From NCBI RefSeq assembly GCF_964340395.1, contig NC_135570.1, forward strand, positions 952,001 through 1,016,000: DNA of 64,000 nt, written 5' to 3'. The stretch comes from Glandiceps talaboti (Eukaryota > Hemichordata > Enteropneusta > Spengelidae). Made by a program: the position numbers and the translations under genes. Position 1 is the stretch's first letter, and each line of letters begins with the position of its first letter. Positions 27,801 through 39,075 of the stretch are shown here, piece after piece. Below the pieces are notes generated by a model. That model was not told the DNA's origin and did no database searches. It was given only the letters and a program-made list of their open reading frames with translations.

Positions 27801-30800
27801 GGTGTTCAGGTGTAAATATCACTAGTATGTGCATGCACTTGTACAAGTAATCATTGGTACATATGTATTGCACTGTAGTGTAAATACCACTAGTATGTGC
27901 ATGCACTGATACAAGTAATCATTGGTACATATGTATTGCACTGTAGTGTAAATACCACTAGTATGTGCATGCACTGATACAAGTAATCATTTTTACATAT
28001 GTATTGCACTGTAGTGTAAATACCACTAGTATGTGCATGCACTGATACAAGTAATCATTGGTACATATGTATTGCACTGTAGTGTAAATATCACTAGTAT
28101 GTGCATGCGCTGATACAAGTAATCATTTTTACATATGTATTGCACTGTAGTGTGAATATCACTAGTATGTGCATGCACTGATACAAGTAATCATTGGTAC
28201 ATATGTATTGCACTGTAGTGTGAATACCACTAGTATGTGCATGCACTGATACAAGTAATCATTGGTACATATGTATTGCACTGTAGTGTGAATACCACTA
28301 GTATGTGCATGCACTGATACAAGTAATCATTGGTACATATGTATTGCACTGTAGTGTGAATACCACTAGTATGTGCATGCACTGATACAAGTAATCATTG
28401 GTACATATGTATTGCACTGTAGTGTGAATACCACTAGTATGTGCATGCACTGATACAAGTAATCATTGGTACATATGTATTGCACTGTAGTGTGAATACC
28501 ACTAGTATGTGCATGCACTTATACAAGTAATCATTGGTACATATGTATTGCACTGTAGTGTAAATACCACTAGTATGTGCATGCACTGATACAAGTAATC
28601 ATTGGTACATATGTATTGCACTGTAGTGTAAATACCACTAGTATGTGCATGCACTGATACAAGTAAATATTGGTACATATGTATTGCACTGTAGTGTAAA
28701 TACCACTAGTATGTGTATGCACTGATACAAGTAATCATTGGTACATATGTATTGCACTGTAGTGTAAATACCACTAGTATGTGCATGCACTGATACAAGT
28801 AATCATTGGTACATATGTATATCACTGTAGTGTAAATACCACTAGTATGTGCATGCACTGATACAAGTAATCATTTGTACATATGTATTGCACTGTAGTG
28901 TAAATACCACTAGTATGTGCATGCACTGATACAAGTAATCATTGGTACATACGTAATAATTACCAGTATCAAATAAGCATCAGTAGACATGATTTTACTC
29001 TCAAAAAGGGAAATATTTCTTACTGATTTTGACTCATCTAAGTGGGTTGAGTCATTGCTATAATCTAATCTTAGATTTGAATACATTTGTGAGTTCAAAG
29101 CTAGAACATTCTCGAAATCAACCAAGTGAAAGTCCTAAGTTATCCTAGTAGAGATCTTTCATCTACCTCAGTTCCTTATGCAGCATGCAGTCCCCAGTAC
29201 CACTAAATGCACTGGTCAATAAATCCTTCACATCACATAGAAAATCTCTGTCCTGACAAATTCTGAGCTAGTTAGCATCTCTAACTATTCAATCATCATA
29301 CATACCTGGCACAACAATTAATTACACTTCTTCAACTCCTTGGGAGCACACAATCCATTGCAGTCTCTGTAAGTGCGTAGTATTAAAACATTCACATTGC
29401 AACCTCTATCCTACAAGATCCCCATTTATACAGTTGGGATGACTGGGGCACTATGTGGTTCAAATCTCATCAAGAGACTTTCCCACTTTACTTAGAGAGA
29501 AATGGCAGTAATGAGTCTGATCAAATTGGCAATGTACGGATTTTTAACCATACTGAAACGAATGGCAGTAGTGAGTCTGATCAAATTGGCAGTGTACGGA
29601 TTCTTAAACATTCAGTGACTGTGACACAGCGTACTTTTGTTTTGAACTGATAGTATTGTTGGCGATGGACAGGCTACAACTATGGGCTGGATCTTCTTAT
29701 CATGTTTTCAAATAGGTAAGTATATCAATACATTGTTACAAGTATTTTCTCGTTGAGTGAAGTGAAATATTTGGCAAAAATGTACCTGATAAAGGTTGAT
29801 TCCTGAAAAATTAGATTAAATAATGACATTTTTTTACTCATTTTTAGCATTGCAGAACTAACAATTTGAAAACAAGTTATGTTGTAGGAAATGAATCCGT
29901 AATGTCAGACTGTATAACACATCAGTTGTATACTCTCATATTTAAAGTGGCCATATGGATGAGGATTGGGTATTTATTTTGGATTTTTAATTTATGAAAT
30001 ATTTTATCATGGCTTCCTACTTGAAAAATCAATGTGAAACAACATTGACAAAATGTGTGTCTGTGTTTATAACTCAATAAATTACAAAAGATAAAAAAAT
30101 GTATAAAATGTTATTGTACATACAATAACAAACTTTTTACACATTTTAGCCAGTATTGAGTTACAAACACAGACTTTTTCAATGTTGTTTCACATTGATT
30201 TTTCAAGTAGGAAGCCATGATAAAATAGTTTTATAGATTAAAAACCGAAACGAATACCCAAAGCCTCATCCATATGATCACTTTAAGGAGAAACTTTGAC
30301 TTTGTTCCATGTAGTAATGTACATCCATGTTATGTCTTACAGGTTAATAGTTTGTAAAAGAAACACAGTCAGTCACCCAGTAGTCAATTCAGTCAGCCTT
30401 GTTCCTAAAAGAAGTGTTATGTTTAGGTAAATAATATCAAATACTGTTAGAAGTTCAAAAGTAGCTTAGCACTAGTCTCTTGGCAGATTCTTTTTATTTA
30501 GTCTCAAAATCTTCAAATCTTTTGAGTTTGTTAATTCATTCCGAGGATGCGTTCACCCCACTGTTTTATACACTCACTCACTCAGGTCATTATTTCACAT
30601 AAAAGAACATACTTGTGTTAAACAAAATATTTTATTCATATAAGGAATGAAAAAAACCCACAGACTTGGATTACCTACCTACCTACCTACCTACCTACCA
30701 ACATGATACATACATACATACATACATACATACATACATACATACATACATGTACATACATACATACATACATACATACATACATACATACATACATACA

Positions 30801-31028
30801 TACATACATACATACATACATACATACATACATACATACATACATACATACATACATACATACATACATACATACATACATACATACATACATACATACA
30901 TACATACATACATACATACATACATACATACATACATACATACATAAATACATACATACATACATACATACATACATGTACATACATACACACACACTCA
31001 CACACACTCACACACACGCACACACACA

Positions 31029-31077
<49 letters not shown>

Positions 31078-32164
31078 ATGCATGCATGCATGCTGCATAT
31101 GTTAGCGTGTGTATGTTAATAATATCACCTGAACCCTGGTAAAATGACTCAGGAACTCATGAGTTACAATATACCACCGTATACAAAACTACTGGTAAAT
31201 TAATAATCCACTAAGTGTGTCCCATTTCTGTTGTGATATTAACAGAGTATGTGTGGTGTCATACGACAGTATGGGTCAAATCAGATATGAGAAGAACAGT
31301 GGACTCTTCAAAGTCAACCTTGGCAAAGATCAGGTTAGTGTACAAACACCCCCAGTAGCTGCAATGGCAAAACATTTCATGCTGAAAATTGTAATGTATT
31401 ATTTGAGGGTTTCAACCTTCTAGCTTTGTTCACTTGCTGCCACTAGAGGGCGTAGTAGCAGAAAAAAAACATTTTATGTTATTTGAAATTCAACCTCAGC
31501 ATCAGTCAAACAATTTAGTTCTCTCAAAAATGTTTTCTTTTGTCAATCAGTTGCTAAAGTTACCACATACCACTGAAGTAAATCTCAAACTATTTTTGTC
31601 TCACTGTCTGTTAAATACATATCTGATATCTACTCTAGCGTCTCATGTAGCCTGTACCATAACATAGAACATTGTATTCCAATCTGTAATTTTGCCTGTG
31701 CCCAATATTATATATATCATATTCTACCTACTTTATATGTTCCTGCAAACAAAGTCCTTGAATTTTCAATCATCTCTGGACATGATTTGAAAAAAAGTTC
31801 TTGAAACATGAGGAAATGCACTTTCTGACTATCAACTCAACTGTACTGTGTGATGATGTTCACCACTGTTTTGTATGTTTACTGTCTCTAGGAAACTGTT
31901 GTCATGGGTGTGGACAGACATGTTCCATTTCCTTTACAAGTCAGTTTTAATGTAGCCTGCATCACACCAAAAGAAGGGGAGCCAATCAGCTTAGCCATAC
32001 CAAAGGAAATCAGCCAAGCAAATGAGGATACAGTCAGTCAATCAAATGAGGATACAGTTGGCCAATCAAATGTAGATAAAGTCAACCAATCAAATGTGGA
32101 TAAAGTAGATTTAACAGATGATGATGTGAGTGATGCAACAGGTGCAAATGATGTTTTTATGTAA
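18508..32164 (+). CDS. GMCL1: Germ cell-less protein-like 1, BTB-domain CUL3 substrate adaptor (complete, 16 exons)
   Basis: Exons: 18508-18635, 19729-19852, 21471-21567, 22007-22104, 22814-22860, 23261-23326, 24553-24618, 25113-25197, 25486-25570, 26395-26526, 27327-27396, 27572-27653, 29654-29715, 30343-30426, 31246-31333, 31892-32164. All 15 introns are GT..AG and phases agree, giving 528 residues (human about 515). The N-terminus MGNYFSGWREADEQ may be N-myristoylated (inference). An acidic stretch with a basic KKRPHEE is followed by the BTB domain (residues about 50-150: NGQNSDVTI, KNWNLHKVYLCQSGYFSSMF, LGSLYRDDVLISPSRVV). A BACK-like helical region follows (residues about 155-270: FVLQVEMDVYTMVKKW, LVPSWNGSLKQL), then the GMCL-specific C-terminal region (GMRCGRII, YCWRWTGYNYGLDLL). 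Gcl proteins recruit targets to CUL3 and act at the nuclear envelope in germ-cell formation and spermatogenesis. The last about 60 residues are an acidic extension with octad repeats, not seen in human. Confidence 0.97.
19590..19637. repeat. (AATC)n/(AGTC)n microsatellite
   Basis: A run of AATC units changes to AGTC units, in GMCL1 intron 1, about 90 bp before exon 2. Confidence 0.85.
20314..20493. mobile_element. Small foldback element in GMCL1 intron 2
   Basis: Arms of about 45 bp: TACAATGACCAAGGATTCTT on the left against AAGAATTCTTGGTCATGGTA on the right. The centre is a short palindrome, CCTGTCGACCTGAACAGG. No coding frame or second copy was seen. Confidence 0.65.
20795..21348. repeat. 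Complex (CTGA)/(CAGA)/(CAAA) satellite, about 550 bp
   Basis: Tetranucleotides CTGA, CAGA and CAAA alternate in higher-order blocks such as CTGACTGACAGACAAA, ending in CTAA units. Long minus-strand frames reading Ser-Val-Ser-Gln repeats result from the period and are not genes. It lies in GMCL1 intron 2, about 120 bp before exon 3. Confidence 0.95.
22177..22436. repeat. (CATA)n followed by (CACA)n microsatellite
   Basis: About 45 CATA units pass through CGCACGCACACACG into (CA)n. It lies in GMCL1 intron 4. All long frames here are Tyr-Ile-His-Thr or Val-Cys-Met-Tyr repeats. Confidence 0.95.
22870..23033. repeat. 54-bp tandem repeat, 3 copies
   Basis: It starts a few bases after the exon 5 donor. 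The unit contains GTGGAAAATGTGATGGCAGT, TGCCATGATATTCAAGAGGG and ATGAGTCTTTGAAA. An 18-residue frame (VENVMAVAMIFKRDESLK) is kept, but reading on from exon 5 hits TGA at once, so it is not an exon extension. Confidence 0.9.
24825..24872. repeat. (CA)n microsatellite
   Basis: It lies in GMCL1 intron 7 with flanking degenerate TACACACA and ATGTACA segments from about 24660. Confidence 0.9.
25290..25393. mobile_element. Foldback family F-B, right-arm fragment
   Basis: AGGTGATGTAAAACCATAAA, CTCTCCAGAACCCA and a terminal ACCCCTTTAAGG match the right arm of the element at 6267-6724. It lies in GMCL1 intron 8. Confidence 0.7.
25918..26351. mobile_element. Foldback element F-C in GMCL1 intron 9
   Basis: The left arm carries GAATAGACACAACTATGATT, TTTGAAAAGTTGAATTCAAC and TGATTACAGGAGGTTGTACA. 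The right arm carries the complements (AAATCACAATTGTGTCTAC, GAATTCAACTTTTCAAAGAG, GACCTCCTGTTATCAGTTAC) in mirrored order. Arms of about 200 bp surround a short centre near 26125-26149. The right end lies about 40 bp before exon 10. Confidence 0.85.
27129..27316. mobile_element. Long hairpin element F-D just before GMCL1 exon 11
   Basis: The left arm (27129-27212) contains CCTTATTTGGGCACTAGTAG and GCTGTTATGTAACAACTATT. The right arm (27230-27316) is its near-perfect complement. The 17-base loop reads CTCAGATTTTAGCCTCA. The arm ends about 10 bases before the exon 11 acceptor, inside its expected polypyrimidine and branch region. Confidence 0.88.
27810..28951. repeat. 68-bp minisatellite, about 17 copies
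   Basis: The unit contains GTGTAAATACCACTAGTATG, TGCATGCACTGATACAAGTA and ATCATTGGTACATATGTATT. Copies are 95% or more alike by eye, with a few variants (TTTTTACAT, GTGAATA). It fills much of GMCL1 intron 12. Each unit has palindromic cores (ACTAGT, TGCATGCA, GTACATATGTA). Confidence 0.95.
29496..29625. repeat. Duplicated segment of about 63 bp in GMCL1 intron 12
   Basis: AATGGCAGTAATGAGTCTGA, TCAAATTGGCAATGTACGGA is repeated once with small changes. The duplication keeps a frame open but has no exon support. Confidence 0.75.
29941..30286. mobile_element. Foldback family F-A, copy 2
   Basis: The same terminal block, TTTAAAGTGGCCATATGGAT, and the same centre, TATTGTACATACAATAAC, as copy 1. 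The right end is ATCCATATGATCACTTTAA. It lies in GMCL1 intron 13, about 55 bp before exon 14. Confidence 0.85.
30681..31092. repeat. (CTAC)n, (CATA)n and (CACA)n compound microsatellite
   Basis: Over 400 bp in GMCL1 intron 14: CTAC units, about 65 CATA units with CATGTACATA breaks, then CACA and a GCATGCATGC end. Confidence 0.95.
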
Positions 32165-32983
32165 AATAGATAATTCATATCTGAACTCATTGATGGGGAT
32201 GTACAAGGTTTATTTGCTATGACTTAGAATAGCTGAAAACCCAAATGTGTAATTCCGTCATTTAGCAGCAGTTTTGAGTCAGGTAGTCATCTCAGACAAA
32301 AACATATGACATGAAATGGAGAGTGAATTGTAAATATTGTTCATTCTACCATAGTTGTCTATAATCCCACCAGTTCATCTAATGCGTACCTGACAGACGT
32401 ATTAAAACATTACAAACAATGTGAAGGATAAATTTCCACATGAGCAGCTTTTGTAGAAGTGTTTACTTTCATTTGACAAGGGTAGATTTGGTAGCATTGT
32501 TTCTTTGGGGAATATGTGGCAAAGTAAAGGAAGAGATGCGTCTAAGTTTATACACAAATATAAAGTTTGAGGGCGCCCTTCTCTTCATAATACTTTTGGC
32601 TTGCATTGGTGCAGTGAATCATCTAATTTTCTGTGTACTTCCTTCTTGCTTCAAGTTAATGTTACTGTATATGAATGTACAGAGAACATTATAAAAGTAT
32701 TGTTGTTACTGACTTGAAAAAGGGTTTATGGACAAGCTATGACAACAAAAAATCATTTACTATATTTTTATAAACCATGAATTTGTTTTTATTTTGCTAT
32801 TGAATGCCATTTTTGAAAAACAAAAATGCTTATTAAGTTGAATATTTATTGTAACATAATTTAGACTCTTCATATAAGCCAAACAAAGGTGCTGTTATGC
32901 AGTTTGTGATATATTACAGGAGAAATGAAGATGCCTTGGTGTTTCACTTTTGAATTAGGATGTTTTTTACACACACATACATA

Positions 32984-33034
<51 letters not shown>

Positions 33035-34400
33035 TATCCTTATAAAAGTGAGAGTGTGTACTTCATTCAAACTTGACACAAATGTGATACCAAAAGGTGA
33101 CAGTGTGTTCAGTGTGCACAAAAACAGCAGGTACTGTAACAGAAGGCATAATTTTACAAGTCTGTCTTGAGTACATGTCCTGTATATTTCCCACAATAAC
33201 CTGCAGTGCTAAGTGTGGCTTGATAAACACGTTTGATGTAACATTTCACGAACCTTGACTTCCCATTTCATAAAAAATATCAGCTATTTATTGCAAAATT
33301 GTCCAGTTTACCAATAACTAGTTATTAGAAACTGTTTCATTACTGCAAACTTACCTAGGTAACTGAGGGCTGACATTTTTGGGTAGCAAGTCATATTCCT
33401 ATGTGTCGTGCATTAAGTGAACTTTGACATTGTAGGGAATTATGGGAAACCTAACATGGCAGCCAAAATGAACATAGTAAGAAGTTGATGTATGAAGCTT
33501 TGTGCTTTATTCTTTATTACTGTGTACCATGAATAGATTTTTAAATGGTGTACTGTGTGAATTGTATTAAATGCAGAAGAACCAACAACAAACCACACCA
33601 AGTAAGGGGAATAGAACTTCTAATTAACTCTGAAATGAATGTTTACACATATTTATTGCATTAAATTTCTCAAATTTACTATTTGATAATATGAGAATGT
33701 GGAGGATAAATACACTGATATTGAAAATGTAAGTTTATTCTTTTTGAGGAAAGTTATAGATATATATCTGTAAGATAGTAGTATACGAAAAAATAAAGTC
33801 ATGTTTTTTTCAGCACACTTACAGAAGGTGTGGTGTTTATGTGATTTGCTGTAACTATTACAAGCTCACTTGCATTCTCTCTTCTATTTCTGTGACGTCA
33901 GTGGACCAAACTTTGATATACTTCGTCAAATATCATATTTCAAAAGTAGCCCACCCTGCCGTGATTTCATTTGAATATTTCACCAAATAAATATATTTTA
34001 CAATGATAATGTAGCTTTCTAAATAGTTATCTCAAAACTTTTGTCTTCTGGATAGAATGTTACATTACCCACTATCAGCGACTACACATACACCAAGGCT
34101 CTCGTTGGGATGTTTTCAGTCCATCGAATTTCGAATATTTGTCTTCAAAGTGTGGTGCCATTTATTTTAATGTTTCTCGTGAGTGGTATGAGCCAATCCA
34201 GATTGTGAGTCTGACCTGTTTTCTTAAACAACGCCCTCATTGGCGAGATCAGGAAAATAGCACGTTGTCAGTGATGACAAGGCTGTGACACACAAGTGCG
34301 TAAATTATAATGTATCATTCAGACTTTTAAATCAAGTGGTTTATCGTGCCATTTTACTTTAATATCACATCTTCAGACTCCAGCCTGTAAAAAGTAAGAT
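32165..34400. other. GMCL1 3' UTR and downstream gene-free DNA
   Basis: No coding exon seen. AATAAA at 33792-33797 could end a long 3' UTR; earlier sites are weaker. A (CA)n tract lies at 32971-33034. A full CRE-like TGACGTCA lies at 33893-33900. Confidence 0.5.
32971..33034. repeat. (CA)n microsatellite
   Basis: CACATACATACACACATACA runs into an uninterrupted (CA)n, about 800 bp after the GMCL1 stop. Confidence 0.9.
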
Positions 34401-35421
34401 GAAGAATTGAAAACATAAACCAACATGTTCACAGAATCATTTTAAATCGACCAACAGACTCATCAGTTTGTAAGATGTTACTTGAGAAACAATTGTTATA
34501 TAGAAATGATGTAGTGACTGCACATGTGAATATTTTGAGCGCATATATACGTGACGTAGTTCGAATCCACTCTTGATATCCGAACGGATTTTCCTTGACC
34601 CCCTTTGGTTCGAATTTTGGTCGAAATGAGTGCAATGAGACAATTTACATGGTTACGTGTTGTTGAGTCCACAATAATGTGTACATATGTTAAATATATC
34701 TACAACTTATGATGTCGAATAAATGCACTCCATAGATACATACCATAATAATTTGCTCCCTCACACGTTTCCCCTACGTCCTCTTGGGGGTACGTGTGCA
34801 CTGCCGTTGCCGCAAACGGGCTCGGTGTTTTTACGACCGCTACTCCATGCCAATAGGCAGTGAAGCAAAACAAGTTCTTAATGATATGATATAAATAACC
34901 CGAAAACATTGACCCGTGAAAAGTTAGAAAGTGGTTTAGTTTTTCCCCGGCCGTAAATTAAATCTGTTGATTTTTATGTCTTTCATGCATCTTGTAGACA
35001 AATGCCGTCATTTTTTTTTCTTTTTAGAGACATGTTTCACAGGTGCGTTGTATAGTCCATGCTTTCATGTGCCTTCGAAATAGTTTTAAGGGAACGAGCA
35101 GAATTTACGGGGGAGGGGGCTGAGCAGAAAATATCATAGTCAAAACAAAGAATTTGCACCCCCATTTGCTGTCTCAAAAAAAGTCATGCCCATGCACATT
35201 CTGGAAATATACAATCATGGTACACTACATTAAAATAACAGTGGCAATCGATTTCTGATGAAGTGAACAATTTTGCAAACGTACGTGGTATAAAACGACT
35301 TCCCTGAGATTTTGTTGAAAGTGAACTTCTCCCCCCCCCCCTCCGCCGTATATTGTTTGTTCCATAATTAGTCCGACAGTAGCGATGTATAGATAGAGAC
35401 AATCTATGGTTAAACAATATC

Positions 35422-35429
35422 TGACGTCA
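35422..35429. promoter_or_regulatory. Full palindromic CRE-like site
   Basis: TGACGTCA, the consensus for CREB/ATF dimers, in a locally GC-richer patch with no assigned gene. Function is unknown. Confidence 0.35.
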
Positions 35430-36935
35430 TGACTTATCGACAGTACTGTCACGCTGGTCACCACGATGAAGTCCGCAAACCGCTCGGGAACCGCCTCAGG
35501 GACCATATTCAAACTTTATCCCGTCAATAAAAAGTTGATGATTTATGAGACCGTCAACAAACATTGGAACTTATATGATACTAAAATAACTACCAATCGG
35601 TAAAAACTGCATTCAGTAAGGGTTGTTTAGGCATAATTATAAAAGCCTGATTTCCATGCAAAGCACGGTCCGGTCAAAATGTGAATAAAATTGCCGGTAC
35701 GTGTGTGTAACTTATTTTCTCATTTCATATTCGTTTTAGATCGTAATCTTCGTACGAGCAATTCGTAGTTATTTAACGGTTTAAAATTTTCCCTAAAATG
35801 AACGCTTTTAAGAAAAAAAAGTATCAGAAAGATAGGTAACGAATTGAATTCTCGGATTTAATCGGAGACATCGTTTCTGTAACCTTTGCCGGGGGTCATG
35901 TTGCAAGCTTAATCGACGAAGGGAAATTTTTTAAAAACCTCCAATTGCTGTTTCCGGGCCAATAAAGTGGATTGTCAGTAGAAATATAAACGTATCTCGA
36001 TACATAGATCACAGTAATTAAAGTAATAAATATATAATGGTTATATATAGTCCATCGTTTCGTCATACAACCCCTGTTCATCCATAATTTGGTCAAGATA
36101 AATTTCCTAAGTTGAATTTATTGATCGTTCAATATTTCAAATTATGTATTGTATTGCATGTACAGAGTTCTGCACGACTTCGTCTTCGATCGAAGTGACC
36201 CAGGGGTCAACTGCCTATTATGCTTGCCTGATTGGTTTTGATCTTATCGCCATATTTATCTCTTCTATCTTTCTGACTTTTCTATACACATTAAAGACCG
36301 CTCCCGTATGCATTTGTTCTCATCGGAATAAAATTGTCTAAAAAAGGCCATTTGGAGTCAATCAGAGCGATCAGGCGGAACGACAACTCTGACAGGGTGG
36401 CTATTAAGGGAATAGTAATTTTTTGAATGCCCTAAACATGGTCAAATGTATTTATCACCGCCCTTCTGCATATACACGTGTAATATGAGTAGCAATCTCA
36501 CCGGTATGCATACACGTACCTAAATAGGTCGGACTGACAAGTTGATAATTATTTCATTCATTTAGATATTATTTTTATACAATATACAATCTTCTATTCT
36601 AAAATATCTCTGTAAAAAATGAAATAATTAGAAAATAAAGTAAATTTAACTGCTATTTTTAATCACTACATTTATTATGATATCTATGCAATTATTTTTT
36701 GTATTGTATTATAATAATAATTATGAATTATTATATTATAATCTATTCTATGCTATGTTATGTTCTATTTTCACCAATGAATAATTGTTTACTGACTAAT
36801 GTTAAATATTTCTCTTCTCTCTTTTCTTTTCTCTCATTCTCCTTCACTTTTCTTCTCTCCTCGTCGTGCTCCTGTTGCCTCTCAATCTCTTCTCATTTCG
36901 TCTACTTTCCTCTCCTCTCCTCTCCCATTCATCAG

Positions 36936-37023
36936 CAGTCGAACCAGCTAGGCCAGACTCCTTCTTACTGTGCATATGACCACTTAAACGTGATGAAATC
37001 ACCACCTTGTTCAACTGTAGTAG
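36936..37023 (+). CDS. Candidate internal exon of an unidentified + strand gene
   Basis: A long pyrimidine tract (36815-36930) leads to a NAGNAG acceptor (CAG|CAG), followed by 29 open codons and a strong donor (GTAGTAG|GTGAGA). The peptide contains SNQLGQTPSYCAYDHLNVMK and ends in SPPCSTVV. Base composition is more even than the flanks. I do not recognise the family, and no partner exon with a firm phase match was found nearby. It could be a real exon, an untranslated RNA exon or chance. Confidence 0.35.
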
Positions 37024-37770
37024 GTGAGAATGGATCTTGTGAATATCTTACTATTCAATTAACCATCTTATGATACCTTGCACTAATTTAGTAAGTACCC
37101 GAGTGAATAGCAGTGACATTGTCTGAAGTGATACCTAATTTAACCGCATACGCTTATCAAGAATCTACCCCCCCCCCCTCCTTCAACGTCTTCTATCTAA
37201 TTTCCATCGTGTTGTATGTGTATGTTACCTAAACTCGAAGTCCGAATATCATCAAACTATCACATACGTTTTGTGACCAAGAAGTATATATGTCACTGGG
37301 TCGAAGCAATTTCTCAACAACGAAGAAATATAAAATCAAACTCCGACCTACCTACCCTAAATTCAGAAGCCATGTTATCGGAAACAAACATTTTTCTTTT
37401 CTTTTTACCTAAATAATCACTTCCTGGAGATTTCATTGATTTACCTCTGTGTTTGATAATAACAATGCACAGTTCAAAATCTTTTGATTATTTATACTCT
37501 TAGTTGTTCCTCGCTCTTTGTCTTCACATTCCCAGCTAATGATTGGTTAGCTTCATATTAACGAACATATGAATTTCAAACGTCTTATTTCTAGTACTGG
37601 CTACTGTTGTACATGTAGTTTTGGGTCCTTCGATGTGTAGGTGGAGTTTTTATTAGTTTTCATTTAAATCGTAAGCTCACCTCATGATGATCAAATTTAA
37701 GACACTTTACCCAGGATTCGGTACATCATCGCAAATGACCACTTTACCGCAACGAAGAAAACTTCTACAG

Positions 37771-39075
37771 GGGATACTAAACCCATTCCAAATCAATATA
37801 GTCGTACAGGATATCTACATGTGATACTAAACCCATTCCAAGTCAATATAGTCGTACAGGATATCTACATGGGATACTAAACCCTTTCCAAATCAATATA
37901 GTCATACAGGATATCTACACGGGATACTAAACCCATTCCAAGTCAATATAGTCATACAGGATATCTACATGTGATACTAAACCCTTTCCAAATCAATATA
38001 GTCGTACATGATATCTACATGGGATACTAAACCCTTTCCAAATCAATATAGTCGTACATGATATCTACATGGGATACTAAACCCTTTCCAAATCAATATA
38101 GTCGTACATGATATCTACATGGGATACTATACCCATTCCAAATCAATATAGTCGTACAGGATATCTACATGGGATACTAAACCCTTTCCAAATTAATATA
38201 GTCGTACATGATATCTACATGGGATACTAAACCCTTTCCAATTCAATATAGTCGTACAGGATATCTACATGGGATACTAAACCCTTTCCAATTCAATATA
38301 GTCGTACATGATATCTACATGGGATACTATACCCATTCCAAATCAATATAGTCGTACAGGATATCTACATGTGATACTAAACCCTTTCCAATTCAATATA
38401 GTCGTACAGGATATCTACATGTGATACTAAACCCTTTCCAAATCAATATAGTCGTACAGGATATATCTACATGTGATACTAAACCCATTCCAAATCGATA
38501 TAGTCGTACAGGATATCTACACGGGATACTAAACCCATTCCAAATCAATATAGTCGTACAGGATATCTACACGGGATACTAAACCCATTCCAAATCAATA
38601 TAGTCGTACAGGATATCTACATGGGATACTAAACCCATTCCAAATCGATATAGTCGTACAGGATATCTACACGGGATACTAAACCCATTCCAAATCAATA
38701 TAGTCGTACAGGATATCTACACGGGATACTAAACCCTTTCCAAATCAATATAGTCGTACAGGATATCTACATGGGATACTAAACCCTTTCCAAATCAATA
38801 TAGTCGTACAGGATATCTACATGTGATACTAAACCCATTCCAAATCGATATAGTCGTACAGGATATCTACATGGGATACTAAACCCTTTCCAAATCAATA
38901 TAGTTGTACATGATATCTACATGTGATACTAAACCCATTCCAAATCGATATAGTCGTACAGGATATCTACATGTGATACTAAACCCCTTCCAAATCAATA
39001 TAGTCGTACAGGATATCTACAGGGGATACTAAATCCTTTCCAAATCAATATAGTCGTACATGATATCTACATGGG
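37771..39075. repeat. 50-bp minisatellite, about 26 copies
   Basis: The unit contains GGGATACTAAACCCATTCCA, AATCAATATAGTCGTACAGG and ATATCTACAT. Variant positions (CCATT/CCTTT, GGG/GTG, CAGG/CATG, CAAT/CGAT) are shared by neighbouring copies, which points to block-wise duplication. One copy (38461) has a 2-bp insertion. No frame is preserved. Confidence 0.95.

Noticed and set aside
34555-34570. tRNA-like B box (GTTCGAATCC)
   Set aside because: There is no A box or cloverleaf at the right distance upstream.
34700-34909. Minus-strand frame with PSPFAATAVHTYPQEDVGE and a GTATGT donor
   Set aside because: There is no good acceptor, no recognisable family and no partner exon; support is too weak to call.
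36144-36341. + frame with a hydrophobic, membrane-like segment
   Set aside because: AT-rich sequence commonly encodes hydrophobic runs; no donor or family match was found.
37771-39075. Possible CRISPR array (regular 50-bp period)
   Set aside because: The whole unit is repeated with no unique spacers, and the DNA is animal; it is a minisatellite.
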